Assembly: GCA_019114985.1 (NCBI GenBank)
Contig: DXEM01000026.1
Coordinates: forward strand, 1 to 32,496
Direction: 5' to 3'
Source of the DNA: Candidatus Anaerostipes excrementavium
GTDB lineage: Bacteria > Bacillota > Clostridia > Lachnospirales > Lachnospiraceae
DNA: 32,496 nucleotides
Under the pieces are notes generated by a model, which searched no databases, was not told where the DNA came from, and was given only the letters and a program-made list of their open reading frames with translations. How positions within the stretch are numbered: the first letter of the stretch is position 1; each line of letters starts with the position of its first letter. Below are positions 1 through 7,409 of the stretch, piece by piece. A program made the position numbers and the translations under genes.

Positions 1-234
1 GACCGGGATGGACGGACCGCTGGTGGATCTGTTGTACTGCCAAGTGCATAGCAGAGTAGCCAAGTCTGGAAGGGATAAACGCTGAAGGCATCTAAGCGTG
101 AAGCCCCCCCAAAGATAAGATTTCCCATACCGTAAGGTAGTAAGACCCCTTGAAGACGACGAGGTAGATAGGGCGGAGGTGGAAGTGTGGCAACACATGG
201 AGCTGACCGTTACTAATCGGTCGAGGCTTTGACC
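1..234 (+). rRNA. 23S ribosomal RNA, 3' end (partial)
   Basis: The window opens inside the last part of a bacterial 23S rRNA. The stretch with GGATGGACGGACCGCTGGTG, then CTGAAGGCATCTAAGCGTGAAG and the closing TACTAATCGGTCGAGG match the conserved 3' domain, helices 95-101. The 3' end is placed at about 234, after GAGGCTTTGACC. No 5S gene follows before the first tRNA. Confidence 0.95.
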
Positions 235-310
235 AAAGGGAAGGCAAGTGGAAGAGATGTGAAAGAGTCTTGTATGATGTTTTGAAGGTACAGAAAGTAT
301 CTGAAAATGA

Positions 311-383
311 TCCTCGATAGCTCAGTTGGTAGAGCACACGGCTGTTAACCGTGCTGTCGCTGGTTCGAGCCCGGCTCGGGGAG
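311..383 (+). tRNA. tRNA-Asn (GTT)
   Basis: A 73-nt cloverleaf: acceptor TCCTCGA pairs with TCGGGGA (one G-T), D arm AGCTC...GAGC, anticodon GTT in loop CTGTTAA, and T arm with GGTTCGAGCC. The discriminator is G and CCA is not encoded. It lies 77 bp after the 23S end, so it is probably processed from the rRNA transcript. Confidence 0.95.
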
Positions 384-441
384 GTAGGAGACGCAGAGAA
401 GTGTTTCAAGGAAGAGACCGTGAAGCGGTCAGAGAAGAAGA

Positions 442-513
442 GGCTCCATGGTCAAGTGGTTAAGACACCGCCCTTTCACGGCGGTAACACGGGTTCAAAT
501 CCCGTTGGAGTCA
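442..513 (+). tRNA. tRNA-Glu (TTC)
   Basis: A 72-nt cloverleaf with acceptor GGCTCCA/TGGAGTC, anticodon TTC in CTTTCAC, T loop GGTTCAAATCC and discriminator A. CCA is not encoded. Confidence 0.95.
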
Positions 514-546
514 TAATTGAATGCATACGAGTTCTATCTCAAATAT

Positions 547-619
547 GCCGTTGTGGCTCAATTGGCAGAGCAGCTGATTTGTAATCAGCAGGTTACCGGT
601 TCAAGTCCGGTCAACGGCT
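547..619 (+). tRNA. tRNA-Thr (TGT)
   Basis: A 73-nt cloverleaf with perfect acceptor GCCGTTG/CAACGGC, anticodon stem CTGAT/ATCAG around TGT, and T arm CCGGTTCAAGTCCGG. CCA is not encoded. Confidence 0.95.
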
Positions 620-624
620 TACGG

Positions 625-698
625 GGACCTTTAGCTCAGTTGGTTAGAGCAATCGGCTCATAACCGATCGGTCCGGGGTTCGAGTCCCCGAGGGTCCA
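625..698 (+). tRNA. tRNA-Ile2 (CAT, lysidine-modified) rather than Met
   Basis: A 74-nt cloverleaf with acceptor GGACCTT/AGGGTCC, anticodon CAT in loop CTCATAA and discriminator A. Plain annotation would say Met. The acceptor carries C4-G69 and C5-G68, the pairs that TilS uses to recognise tRNA-Ile2, and GGACCTTTAGCTCAG resembles the B. subtilis Ile2 5' end as I remember it. Initiator and elongator Met tRNAs have different acceptors. Ile2 is therefore the better call; Met remains possible. Confidence 0.8.
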
Positions 699-723
699 TT
701 GTAACTTTTCTAATTAAATATCT

Positions 724-797
724 GGCCCGGTGGCTCAGCCGGTTAGAGCGCCGCCCTGTCACGGCGGAGGTCGTGGGTTCGATTCCCATCCGGGTCG
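724..797 (+). tRNA. tRNA-Asp (GTC)
   Basis: A 74-nt cloverleaf with acceptor GGCCCGG/CCGGGTC, anticodon stem GCCGCC/GGCGG around CTGTCAC (GTC), T arm GTGGGTTCGATTCCCAT and discriminator G. Confidence 0.95.
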
Positions 798-824
798 TTT
801 TACTATTTTTATAGTATTTTTCAT

Positions 825-897
825 GGGATCATAGCTCAGCTGGGAGAGCATCTGCCTTACAAGCAGAGGGTCACAGGTTCGAGCCCTGTTGGTCCCA
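825..897 (+). tRNA. tRNA-Val (TAC)
   Basis: A 73-nt cloverleaf with acceptor GGGATCA/TGGTCCC, anticodon stem TCTGC/GCAGA around CTTACAA (TAC), T arm CAGGTTCGAGCCCTG and discriminator A. Confidence 0.95.
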
Positions 898-925
898 TTT
901 ATATGTCAGAATTTATTTGGCATAT

Positions 926-1011
926 GCCGCAGTGGCGGAACTGGCAGACGCGCGGGACTTAAAATCCCGTTCGAGTTAAATCGAGTACCGGTTCGATTCC
1001 GGTCTGCGGCA
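926..1011 (+). tRNA. tRNA-Leu (TAA)
   Basis: An 86-nt class II tRNA with a long variable arm. The acceptor GCCGCAG/CTGCGGC is perfect, the anticodon stem GGGA.../TCCC surrounds CTTAAAA (TAA), the variable-arm hairpin is built from TTCGAGT and ATCGAGTA, and the T arm is CCGGTTCGATTCCGG. Confidence 0.95.
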
Positions 1012-1020
1012 TTTTAGGTA

Positions 1021-1049
1021 TTGACATCGCAGTTAAGATGTGATAATAT
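1021..1049 (+). promoter_or_regulatory. Consensus promoter of the tRNA-Arg gene
   Basis: TTGACA at 1021-1026 and TAATAT at 1044-1049 are separated by exactly 17 bp, about 35 bp ahead of tRNA-Arg. This gives the last tRNA its own start besides read-through from the rRNA operon. Confidence 0.75.
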
Positions 1050-1083
1050 ATCTAATGTTGTCAGTGATGACAATTCAATATAT

Positions 1084-1157
1084 GTGGGCGTAGCTCAGCT
1101 GGATAGAGCGTCTGGCTACGGACCAGAAGGCCGGGAGTTCGAATCTTCTCGCCCACG
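1084..1157 (+). tRNA. tRNA-Arg (ACG)
   Basis: A 74-nt cloverleaf with acceptor GTGGGCG/CGCCCAC, anticodon stem TCTGG/CCAGA around CTACGGA (ACG), T arm GGGAGTTCGAATCTTCT and discriminator G. A34 is expected to be deaminated to inosine. Confidence 0.95.
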
Positions 1158-1161
1158 CTGT

Positions 1162-1189
1162 AAGGACTTGCTTATGCAGGTCCTTTTTG
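1162..1189 (+). terminator. Rho-independent terminator of the rRNA/tRNA operon
   Basis: AAGGACTTGC and GCAGGTCCTT (1162-1171 / 1176-1185) form a 10-bp stem with loop TTAT, followed by a T run. It directly follows tRNA-Arg. Confidence 0.85.
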
Positions 1190-1327
1190 ATTTTATAGGA
1201 AACTCTGTCCCTATGAAATTAAAAAGGCTACGCAAGGATCGTACTGAAGGCAATTGAGAGTTAAATAAGGGAGTTGCTTTTCATATAAAGAAGACAGATT
1301 ATCAGCCAATCCAGACATATGATTTAA

Positions 1328-1498
1328 GAACTGCCGGATTCTCAAGAGGAAAAACCGGATTTGATTTTATTAGATGTTGGTCTCCCGAATGGAGAAAGTT
1401 TTCAGTTTTGTTGTCAAATCAAAGCAAAGAAAGATATTCCTATTTAATTTATTACGTCACGTGATTTAGAGGAAGATGTGCTGAAAGGATACGAATAG
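1328..1498 (+). pseudogene. Remnant of a response regulator receiver domain
   Basis: Reading from 1328 gives E-L-P-D-S-Q-E-E, then the hallmark KPDLILLDVGLPNG with the phospho-acceptor Asp, and later KKDIP followed by a TAA, then TSRDLEEDVLKGYE and a TAG. This is the middle of an OmpR-type receiver domain (VncR/BceR/VanR style). A stop lies just upstream, one stop is internal, and there is no start, ribosome site or DNA-binding domain. The rest of 1190-1327 shows no recognisable gene. It is probably the wreck of a two-component regulator. Confidence 0.7.
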
Positions 1499-1534
1499 AA
1501 TCTCCTGCAATGAAAGTGAAAGGAAAGGGGGCAG

Positions 1535-1894
1535 ATGGAAGGAACTCTCGGATATCAAGATTTTTCTTATGAGTCAAAGATCGAGGAAATGAAGGAAGCG
1601 AAAAGAGCACAAGGCAATAGAGAAGGTCTTTTGTACAGTCTGGGATCGTGAGGAATAACGGCAACGATCGGTCTTGGAGCAACCTACTTGATTTATCAGA
1701 AGATGAACAGCAATCAAATTCCATGGCCTTGGATTCTCGGAATGGCAGGAACGATCTTGATCATGTGTGTACCGGTTCCGCTTTTTTTCTATGTATGATT
1801 GGCAAAAAAAGAGTTTAATCGACGGAATCCGCGAAATGCAATAAGGAAAAATATAGAAACAAAGAAGACAGCGTCAAGCAGTTTGGCTGCTTAG
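1535..1894 (+). pseudogene. Remnant of an FtsX-type ABC permease C-terminus
   Basis: The frame from ATG 1535 reads REGLLYSLGS, a TGA, GITATIGLGATYLIYQ, then two hydrophobic segments (WPWILGMAGTILIMC and VPLFFYV), a second TGA, and LAKKEFNRRNPRNAI. This follows the pattern of the end of FtsX/BceB-like permeases: a Gly-rich membrane helix, a final helix, then a basic NPxxAI tail. Two in-frame stops and the missing N-terminal portion mark it as decayed. Next to the response-regulator remnant it suggests one lost BceRS/VncRS-type regulator-transporter module. The family assignment is by pattern only. Confidence 0.5.
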
Positions 1895-1908
1895 CGCTGT
1901 CTTCTTTT
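1865..1908. terminator. Bidirectional hairpin terminator downstream of mtlD
   Basis: AAGACAGCG and CGCTGTCTT (1865-1873 / 1895-1903), extended inside by AAGCAG/CTGCTT, make a long stem. T-rich tails follow on both strands (CTTTTG on plus, CTTTGTTTC on minus). It ends the minus-strand mtlA-mtlD transcript. Confidence 0.75.
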
Positions 1909-1962
1909 GCCATGTATAGAATTGTATAAATGAAAGACTTTGATTTTATGGTCAAAGACATC

Positions 1963-3105
1963 TTATAGGATGTTTGTGTAGATTTCTGCAACCTGATCCA
2001 GAACTTCTTCGTTTTCAATTCCGGAAATATCTTTTAATGCGTCTTTTACGCCAAGAGTTTTGATCTTATCCTGAAGCTCTACGCTCTGAGGATCATCTGC
2101 ATTGTCATATTTTAATGCAGCGGCCATACCCGTCAGCAATGCGTCTACTGGAAGATTGTATTCCAAAGCAGTCATAACAGGTTTTGCAAGGCGGTCTGTA
2201 GCGCTTAATTTACGAAGCGGCTCTCTGCCGACACGTGCCGGATCATCTTCAAGGTATGGATTTTTGAAACGATTGATGATCTTATCAATATATTTAAAGT
2301 GGGTATCCTTATCAAAACCATATTTATTTACCAGAGCCATACCGCTTTGCTGCATCGCTTTCTTTACAATAGAGAAGATTTCTTCATCTTTGATGCTTTC
2401 ATCAATTGTTTTATATCCTTTGTAATATCCAAGATAGGCAGTAATGCAGTGTCCGGTATTCAATGTAAATAATTTACGCTCGATGTAAGCCATCAGGTTG
2501 TCAGCCAGGTTCATACCGTCGATTTTAGGAATTTCTCCTTTGAAAGAAGCTTCCTCTACGTTCCACTCATAGTAGTTTTCTACAACGACATCGATTGGGT
2601 TGTCGAGACGAACAGGAGGAACGATACGGTCAACAGAGCAGTCTGGGAAGCCTGCGTATTTGTCTGCGTATGCTTTCTCTTCGTCACTTAAATGGCTGTA
2701 AACAGCGTCTTTTAACTGAGAACTTCCTCTGATGGCATTTTCGCAGGCAATGATATTCAGATATTTTTCAGAACCTGCCTTCATTCTTGCCTTGATTCCG
2801 TCAGCAATGGCTGGCGCAATGATTGGAAGGATGCGAAGCCCGACAGCAGTTGTGATAATTTCGGCGTCTTTGATTTCATCGATGACTTCCGGTTTTGTTG
2901 AATCCACACCGCTGATATCTGTAATGACCTGTTCACTGCTGTCCACGTCCTTTACAAAAATTGTGTATTTTTTATCTTTATTAATTCGATTGATAATTTC
3001 CATGTTTACATCAGCAAATACAACATGGTATCCTGCGTTAGAGAGCAGTCCCCCGATAAATCCTCGTCCAATATTTCCAGCTCCGAACTGAATTGCTTTT
3101 TTCAT
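1963..3105 (-). CDS. mtlD: Mannitol-1-phosphate 5-dehydrogenase
   Basis: This cytoplasmic enzyme oxidises mannitol 1-phosphate, delivered by the PTS, to fructose 6-phosphate with NAD. The 380-residue product starts MKKAIQFGAGNIGRGFIGGL, the Rossmann GxGNxGRG motif of the polyol-specific long-chain dehydrogenase family, and carries the family block LNTGHCITAYLGYYKG in the catalytic domain. Length matches the usual ~382. ATG at 3105 is preceded by AAAGGAGGAAG. It lies 99 bp downstream of mtlA on the same strand and is presumably co-transcribed; the spacer contains a small hairpin (GCATCC...GGATGC around 3150-3170) but no clear T run. Nothing looks broken. Confidence 0.96.
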   Translation of the reverse strand: MKKAIQFGAGNIGRGFIGGLLSNAGYHVVFADVNMEIINRINKDKKYTIFVKDVDSSEQVITDISGVDSTKPEVIDEIKDAEIITTAVGLRILPIIAPAIADGIKARMKAGSEKYLNIIACENAIRGSSQLKDAVYSHLSDEEKAYADKYAGFPDCSVDRIVPPVRLDNPIDVVVENYYEWNVEEASFKGEIPKIDGMNLADNLMAYIERKLFTLNTGHCITAYLGYYKGYKTIDESIKDEEIFSIVKKAMQQSGMALVNKYGFDKDTHFKYIDKIINRFKNPYLEDDPARVGREPLRKLSATDRLAKPVMTALEYNLPVDALLTGMAAALKYDNADDPQSVELQDKIKTLGVKDALKDISGIENEEVLDQVAEIYTNIL

Positions 3106-3204
3106 TTTCTTCCTCCTTTAACAAAAAATGGTAATAATTTCTTTTTAAGAAAGAGCGCATCCTATAGGATGGATGCACCCTTTCTAATGGGATGAAATTT
3201 ATGT

Positions 3205-5085
3205 TTAGCGGAATAAGTTCATGATCTCATCGATGTTCTTCGTTGTTTTCATCATTTCTAACTGTTTTTCGTCGTCAAGAACTTCTGTGATTCTTCCTAA
3301 AATTGCTAAATGTTCGTCACCGACACCGGCGATACCGATGACTAATTCGGCTTTTTCACCGCCGAAATCAACGCCGTCCGGGTACTGAAGGATAACGATA
3401 CCGCTCTTCTTCACCCTATTCTTTGCGTCTGATGTACCATGAGGAATTGCAATACCCATTCCCATGTAAACAGATGCTTCTTCATTGCGTCGGATCATTG
3501 CCGGAATGTATTCTTCATCTACAAATCCTAATTCATTTAATAATTTACCTGCTGCGGTAATGGCGTCATTCATAGGAACGGATTTTAATCCGACTTTGAT
3601 CCCTTCTTCTACCAGAATCTTTTCGCTTGGATCATAAGAAGATGTTTCTGCTGCAGGAGCAGCTTCTGCCTGTGCAGGTGCCGCTGCTTCAGTAGATGTT
3701 ACTTGATCATATAATTGATCTAATTTTGGATCTGCGAGGAAGTTTCCGATAGTAACCATCTGAGCCTGTGGTGCAGCTTTTACCGCACGTTCTACTAAGA
3801 TTTCCTGTACGACTGCAATATCGCAATCTGCCGGAATGTTATCTACAGATGTATTTGCAACTGTAATGTCAGGACGAACCGCTTTGATACGGTTGCGGAA
3901 TTTTGTAGCACCCATTGCAGATGATCCCATACCGGCGTCACATGCGAAGATGATCTTTTTCACTTCTCCGGCTTTCTTTGGTTCACCGTTGGATACAGGA
4001 ACAGCAGTTCCTTTGGATTCTGCTTTTGCTGCAGCCATATCACTTTGTGCTTCTTCCAGACTTTTGCCATTGGACATCTTAATGATCGGTGATGCAACAA
4101 GGAAGGATACTCCGGCTGCAATCACGACACCGATAAAGGTAAACAGAATCTGGCTTTTTGGTGACATTGACAGATATGTAATGATGGAACCTGGGGAAGC
4201 AGGACCTACAAGACCGCATCCGGTGATCGTAAACCATAAGATCGCACAGATATTACCGGCGATTGGAGCAACGATTACCAGTGGATTCATCAATACATAT
4301 GGGAAATAGATTTCGTGGATACCACCGAATAAGTGGATAATGATGGCTCCAGGAGCGGAATCTTTTGTCGTTTTATCTTTACAGAAGATCCAGTATGCTA
4401 CTAATACTCCAAGTCCAGGACCTGGGTTAGGCTCTAACATATACATGATAGATTTACCGGCTTCTGCTGCCTGTTCGATTGCGATTGGTGTAAAGATACC
4501 ATGGTTGATCGCGTTGTTCAAGAATAATACTTTTGCAGGTTCGATAAAGATTGCGGCCAGCGGAAGTAAGCTAGCTTTGATCAATACGTTTACACCGGCT
4601 GTCAGGATTGCTAAGATTGCGCTCATGAATGGTCCAATCAGATAGTAACCAATGATTGCGACAACCATACCGAGGATACCAACGGAGAAATTGTTGATCA
4701 ACATCTCGAATCCGGCCGGCATACGAGTTTCCATGAACTTATCGAATTTCTTGATGACCCATCCGGCGAAAGGTCCCATCACCATAGCGCCCATTAACAT
4801 TGGCTGTCCGTCCAGACCTCCGACACCGGCGATACATCCCATAACGGCGATCGCTCCCATAACGCCGCCTCGGTCTCCTCCGACCATCTTACCGCCTGTA
4901 TAAGCGATTAGGGCTGGTAAAAGGAAATACAGCATATATGGCTGAATGGATGCAAGTTTGTCATTAGGAATCCAGCCATCTGCGATAAAGAGTGCAGTGA
5001 TAAGTCCCCATGCGATGAAGGCGCCGATGTTTGGCATGACCATTGCGCTTAGAAACTTTCCGAATCTTTGAACTGCGTTTTTCAT
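3205..5085 (-). CDS. mtlA: PTS mannitol-specific enzyme IICBA
   Basis: This membrane permease imports and phosphorylates mannitol. The 626 residues hold all three domains. IIC spans about 1-335, with NNAINHGIFTP at 190-200 and the substrate motif GGIHE at 254-258. IIB spans about 376-462, with phospho-Cys382 in ACDAGMGSSAMG. An Ala/Pro/Glu linker covers about 464-485. IIA spans about 487-626, with phospho-His549 in IAIPHGT. A separate mtlF gene is therefore not needed. ATG at 5085 follows AAAGGAGGACGTG. It heads the mtlA-mtlD operon, transcribed away from the PRD regulator at 5428; the control region between them carries a repeated TGACAT motif. Length and motifs are those of an intact E. coli-type MtlA. 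Confidence 0.95.
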   Translation of the reverse strand: MKNAVQRFGKFLSAMVMPNIGAFIAWGLITALFIADGWIPNDKLASIQPYMLYFLLPALIAYTGGKMVGGDRGGVMGAIAVMGCIAGVGGLDGQPMLMGAMVMGPFAGWVIKKFDKFMETRMPAGFEMLINNFSVGILGMVVAIIGYYLIGPFMSAILAILTAGVNVLIKASLLPLAAIFIEPAKVLFLNNAINHGIFTPIAIEQAAEAGKSIMYMLEPNPGPGLGVLVAYWIFCKDKTTKDSAPGAIIIHLFGGIHEIYFPYVLMNPLVIVAPIAGNICAILWFTITGCGLVGPASPGSIITYLSMSPKSQILFTFIGVVIAAGVSFLVASPIIKMSNGKSLEEAQSDMAAAKAESKGTAVPVSNGEPKKAGEVKKIIFACDAGMGSSAMGATKFRNRIKAVRPDITVANTSVDNIPADCDIAVVQEILVERAVKAAPQAQMVTIGNFLADPKLDQLYDQVTSTEAAAPAQAEAAPAAETSSYDPSEKILVEEGIKVGLKSVPMNDAITAAGKLLNELGFVDEEYIPAMIRRNEEASVYMGMGIAIPHGTSDAKNRVKKSGIVILQYPDGVDFGGEKAELVIGIAGVGDEHLAILGRITEVLDDEKQLEMMKTTKNIDEIMNLFR

Positions 5086-5133
5086 GTTTCACGTCCTCCT
5101 TTAGAAATAGTTTCTCTTGTTTCTTTAATTCAT

Positions 5134-5162
5134 ATTATAGTGACCCATATGGTCAAAAACAA
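5134..5162 (-). promoter_or_regulatory. mtlA promoter with embedded dyad
   Basis: On the minus strand, -35 TTGTTT (5157-5162) and -10 TATAAT (5134-5139) lie 17 bp apart, about 50 bp ahead of mtlA. The spacer contains a near-palindrome, TGACCCATATGGTCA (5141-5155), which could be a repressor site. The -35 is weak, which fits an activator-dependent promoter with the TGACAT array just upstream. Confidence 0.6.
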
Positions 5163-5197
5163 GGAATGGATATGAGGGTATTGTCTCTATTAAATAG

Positions 5198-5260
5198 TGA
5201 CATTGAATCATGACATGATTCAATCATGACATCAATTGATGACATCATTAAATGGTGACA
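5198..5260. promoter_or_regulatory. Phased TGACAT operator array upstream of mtlA
   Basis: TGACAT occurs at 5198, 5211, 5227 and 5240, with TGACA(A) at 5256. The spacings are 13, 16, 13 and 16 bp, so pairs recur every 29 bp. A perfect inverted repeat with 10-bp arms (TTGAATCATG / CATGATTCAA) lies at 5203-5223, and CATCAATTGATG at 5230-5241 is also palindromic. The array sits about 35 bp upstream of the mtlA -35 box. Binding by the adjacent MtlR-like regulator is inferred. Confidence 0.6.
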
Positions 5261-5334
5261 ATGATGAGGATTGGTTTGTCGATTTTTGCTTTTTTGCACT
5301 AATTGTATCGATATCAGTACAAAATTAGATTTTA

Positions 5335-5371
5335 TGACATATGTACAAATGTCACAATGAACCGTTATAAT
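5335..5371 (+). promoter_or_regulatory. Promoter and TGACAT dyad ahead of the PRD regulator
   Basis: TGACAT (5335-5340) and its inverse ATGTCA (5349-5354), 8 bp apart, overlap a weak -35 (TGTACA, 5342-5347). They precede a perfect -10 TATAAT at 5366-5371. The same hexamer makes up the mtlA array, which suggests common control and autoregulation. Confidence 0.55.
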
Positions 5372-5427
5372 AAAACCATAAAGTAGTGAAAAACAACTGC
5401 TTTTGCTATTCATTGAGGAGGCCTATC

Positions 5428-7383
5428 ATGAATAACCTACAAGAAAAAGTAATTCGTGCAATGGTAGAAATGTATGGATTCTACTCGATTGAAGAACTTT
5501 CTGAAATGACGGAAATCTCTGTCAGCAGCATCAAGCATTCTTTGAATGAGATTGCCGGGCAGATTGAGGAATACGGCGCAAAGCTGCTCCGCGTTCCGAG
5601 AAAGGGCATTTGTATGGTAGCGACGGATCAGGAACGGGAAAGCATTGTAGAACAGTTAGATTCTTATGCGAACAGCAATCCGGAATCATTCTTTTATAGA
5701 AAGAATTATATTTTAGATATTCTCTTTCACTTTCCGGCAGATTATACGATTCAGCTGTTTTCCGAAGAACTATGTATCAGCAGAAAAATTGTTCAGAAGG
5801 ATTTAGATGAAATTCGGAAATATCTGGATAAGTTCCATCTAAAGCTGATCAAACGAAAGAACAAAGGAATCAAAATCTATGGTCATGAGTTTGATTTCCG
5901 GCAGGCGATTGTCGATATCCGAAACAAAAAATACTGGAAGCATGCTTATATTGATAAACTTCCAAAAGATCTTGACTATAGAATCAGCAAACGTGCATTT
6001 ACATTTTTCTCTGATTATTATTCAGAAGAAAATATTATGAAAGTGCAGGAATATCTTGCCCGGAGTGAACAGGAATTGGGCGTTGTATTTGTTGATATCT
6101 CATTTTGCCGATTAACCGAGTACCTGCTTTTATCGCAGAGCAGGATCAAGGAAGGGAAAAAAATCACGAACACAGCAGACCGAAAAATGACAAGACTGGA
6201 TGAGGCTTACCAAAAGGCTGCAAAAAGAATCCTGGATCAGATGTTCCCGGACGAAGAGGATATGGAACTGGAATATCAGTTCCTTGCGGCAAAGATTTTC
6301 GTAGCAAAAACCTGTGAAGCGGATCATCAGATTATGGATGACGAATGGCTGGAACTGGCAGAAGATTATGTATTCATCGTACTGCAGGCCATGCAGAAAG
6401 AAAATACCTTGCATCAAAAAGAACTAGAAGAACAAATTGCGGCTTTTTTAAGAAAAGTAAAGATAAAACATGATTATATGCTTGTAGAATGGGATGATCT
6501 GCACAAAGATATTCAGCAGCAGCTTCACAGCATTTACGCGGTGTCTCTTGCTTATGCAATACGTTTAGAAGAGGAATTGGGCTTCGTGCTGACCCAGGAT
6601 GAGATTGCTTGGATGACGTTATTGATTCATCAGGCAGCGATAATGGGCGGAAGTAATAAACAAGGAATCTTTGTTACGGCAACGGACCCATACACATCAC
6701 AGTATGAAGCTATGAAAATTGAGAATGCGGCAGAGAATCTGGAAATCGTTAAAATTGTCCATTTTCATGAATATGATCCGGAAAAATCAAAAGGGAAACT
6801 GGTGATTTCTACGGTTCCGCTGAAGCAAAAAAAGGACAATGAAATCGAAATTACAAAGCATGTCAGTCAGTTGGATTTGAATAAGATCAGCAGCTATATT
6901 GCCGAGTATGAAAAGAAGAAACAGAATCAAAAGGTCATGGATACCGTTCGAAAAACATTCCGAGAGGAATTGATTGTCACTGATGTAGCGGTTTTTACCA
7001 AGCGGGAAGCGATTCAGGAAGCCAGCAATCTTTTGATCCGGCAGGGATGTCTGACGGAAGACGTTACCGATAAGGTATTTGATCTGGAAGAAAAAAGACC
7101 GACAACGATTGGGAGCCAGATTGCTATGGTACATGTCTATAAAGAAAGCGTCAAGGAAAGCGGGATTGCGATTCTGAGAATGAAGTATCCGACCAGATGG
7201 TCTGAAACATCAAAGGTAAAACTTGTATTTTTCCTGGCAATTAATTATGAAGAATCAAAAGAGATTTTGCTGTTGTTCAAAAGCCTTTACAGTTTGATCG
7301 ACAATGAAGAAATCATGGAAGAGATTTTAGAAGCAGAAGGATCTGAAAAGATTTATGAGATTCTAATGAAGGAAATTGGCTAA
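5428..7383 (+). CDS. MtlR-like PRD-containing PTS-dependent transcription regulator
   Basis: This is a multidomain activator of the MtlR/BglG class. The 651 residues hold two N-terminal winged helices (about 1-60 and 90-155), two PRD-like regions (about 185-295 and 300-405), a region at the IIB-Gat position (about 411-495) with no cysteine, and a C-terminal IIA-like domain (about 512-651) with a candidate phospho-histidine, His569, in IAMVHVYKESV. In both PRDs the usual histidine after the Leu-rich helix appears replaced (LTEYLLL; MTLLIHQ), so PRD control may be unusual. ATG 5428 follows TTGAGGAGGCC; an upstream in-frame ATG at 5386 has no ribosome site. It is divergent from mtlA and only 26 bp ahead of the aldolase gene with no terminator, so it could control either operon or both. 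Confidence 0.85.
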   Translation: MNNLQEKVIRAMVEMYGFYSIEELSEMTEISVSSIKHSLNEIAGQIEEYGAKLLRVPRKGICMVATDQERESIVEQLDSYANSNPESFFYRKNYILDILFHFPADYTIQLFSEELCISRKIVQKDLDEIRKYLDKFHLKLIKRKNKGIKIYGHEFDFRQAIVDIRNKKYWKHAYIDKLPKDLDYRISKRAFTFFSDYYSEENIMKVQEYLARSEQELGVVFVDISFCRLTEYLLLSQSRIKEGKKITNTADRKMTRLDEAYQKAAKRILDQMFPDEEDMELEYQFLAAKIFVAKTCEADHQIMDDEWLELAEDYVFIVLQAMQKENTLHQKELEEQIAAFLRKVKIKHDYMLVEWDDLHKDIQQQLHSIYAVSLAYAIRLEEELGFVLTQDEIAWMTLLIHQAAIMGGSNKQGIFVTATDPYTSQYEAMKIENAAENLEIVKIVHFHEYDPEKSKGKLVISTVPLKQKKDNEIEITKHVSQLDLNKISSYIAEYEKKKQNQKVMDTVRKTFREELIVTDVAVFTKREAIQEASNLLIRQGCLTEDVTDKVFDLEEKRPTTIGSQIAMVHVYKESVKESGIAILRMKYPTRWSETSKVKLVFFLAINYEESKEILLLFKSLYSLIDNEEIMEEILEAEGSEKIYEILMKEIG

Positions 7384-7409
7384 AAAAACACATATAGGAG
7401 GAAGAAACT

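Noticed and set aside
625-698. Calling the CAT tRNA an ordinary tRNA-Met
   Set aside because: The acceptor pairs C4-G69 and C5-G68 fit TilS recognition of tRNA-Ile2 better; Met is kept only as the alternative.
1021-1257. A 78-codon open frame over tRNA-Arg
   Set aside because: It is simply a frame running through the promoter, tRNA and terminator, with no ribosome site.
3836-4309. A 157-codon plus-strand frame inside mtlA
   Set aside because: It is the antisense shadow of the IIC/IIB coding sequence and lacks any family motif.
5198-5260. Repeat array considered as a CRISPR or replication iteron set
   Set aside because: Units are only 6-bp motifs in a promoter region, without long identical repeats, spacers, cas genes or a rep gene; an operator array fits better.
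7389-7404. Identical 16-bp leader CACATATAGGAGGAAG before the aldolase gene and before pyrG (15577)
   Set aside because: It is centred on a consensus ribosome site in A/T-rich context with no shared structure around it; most likely coincidence.
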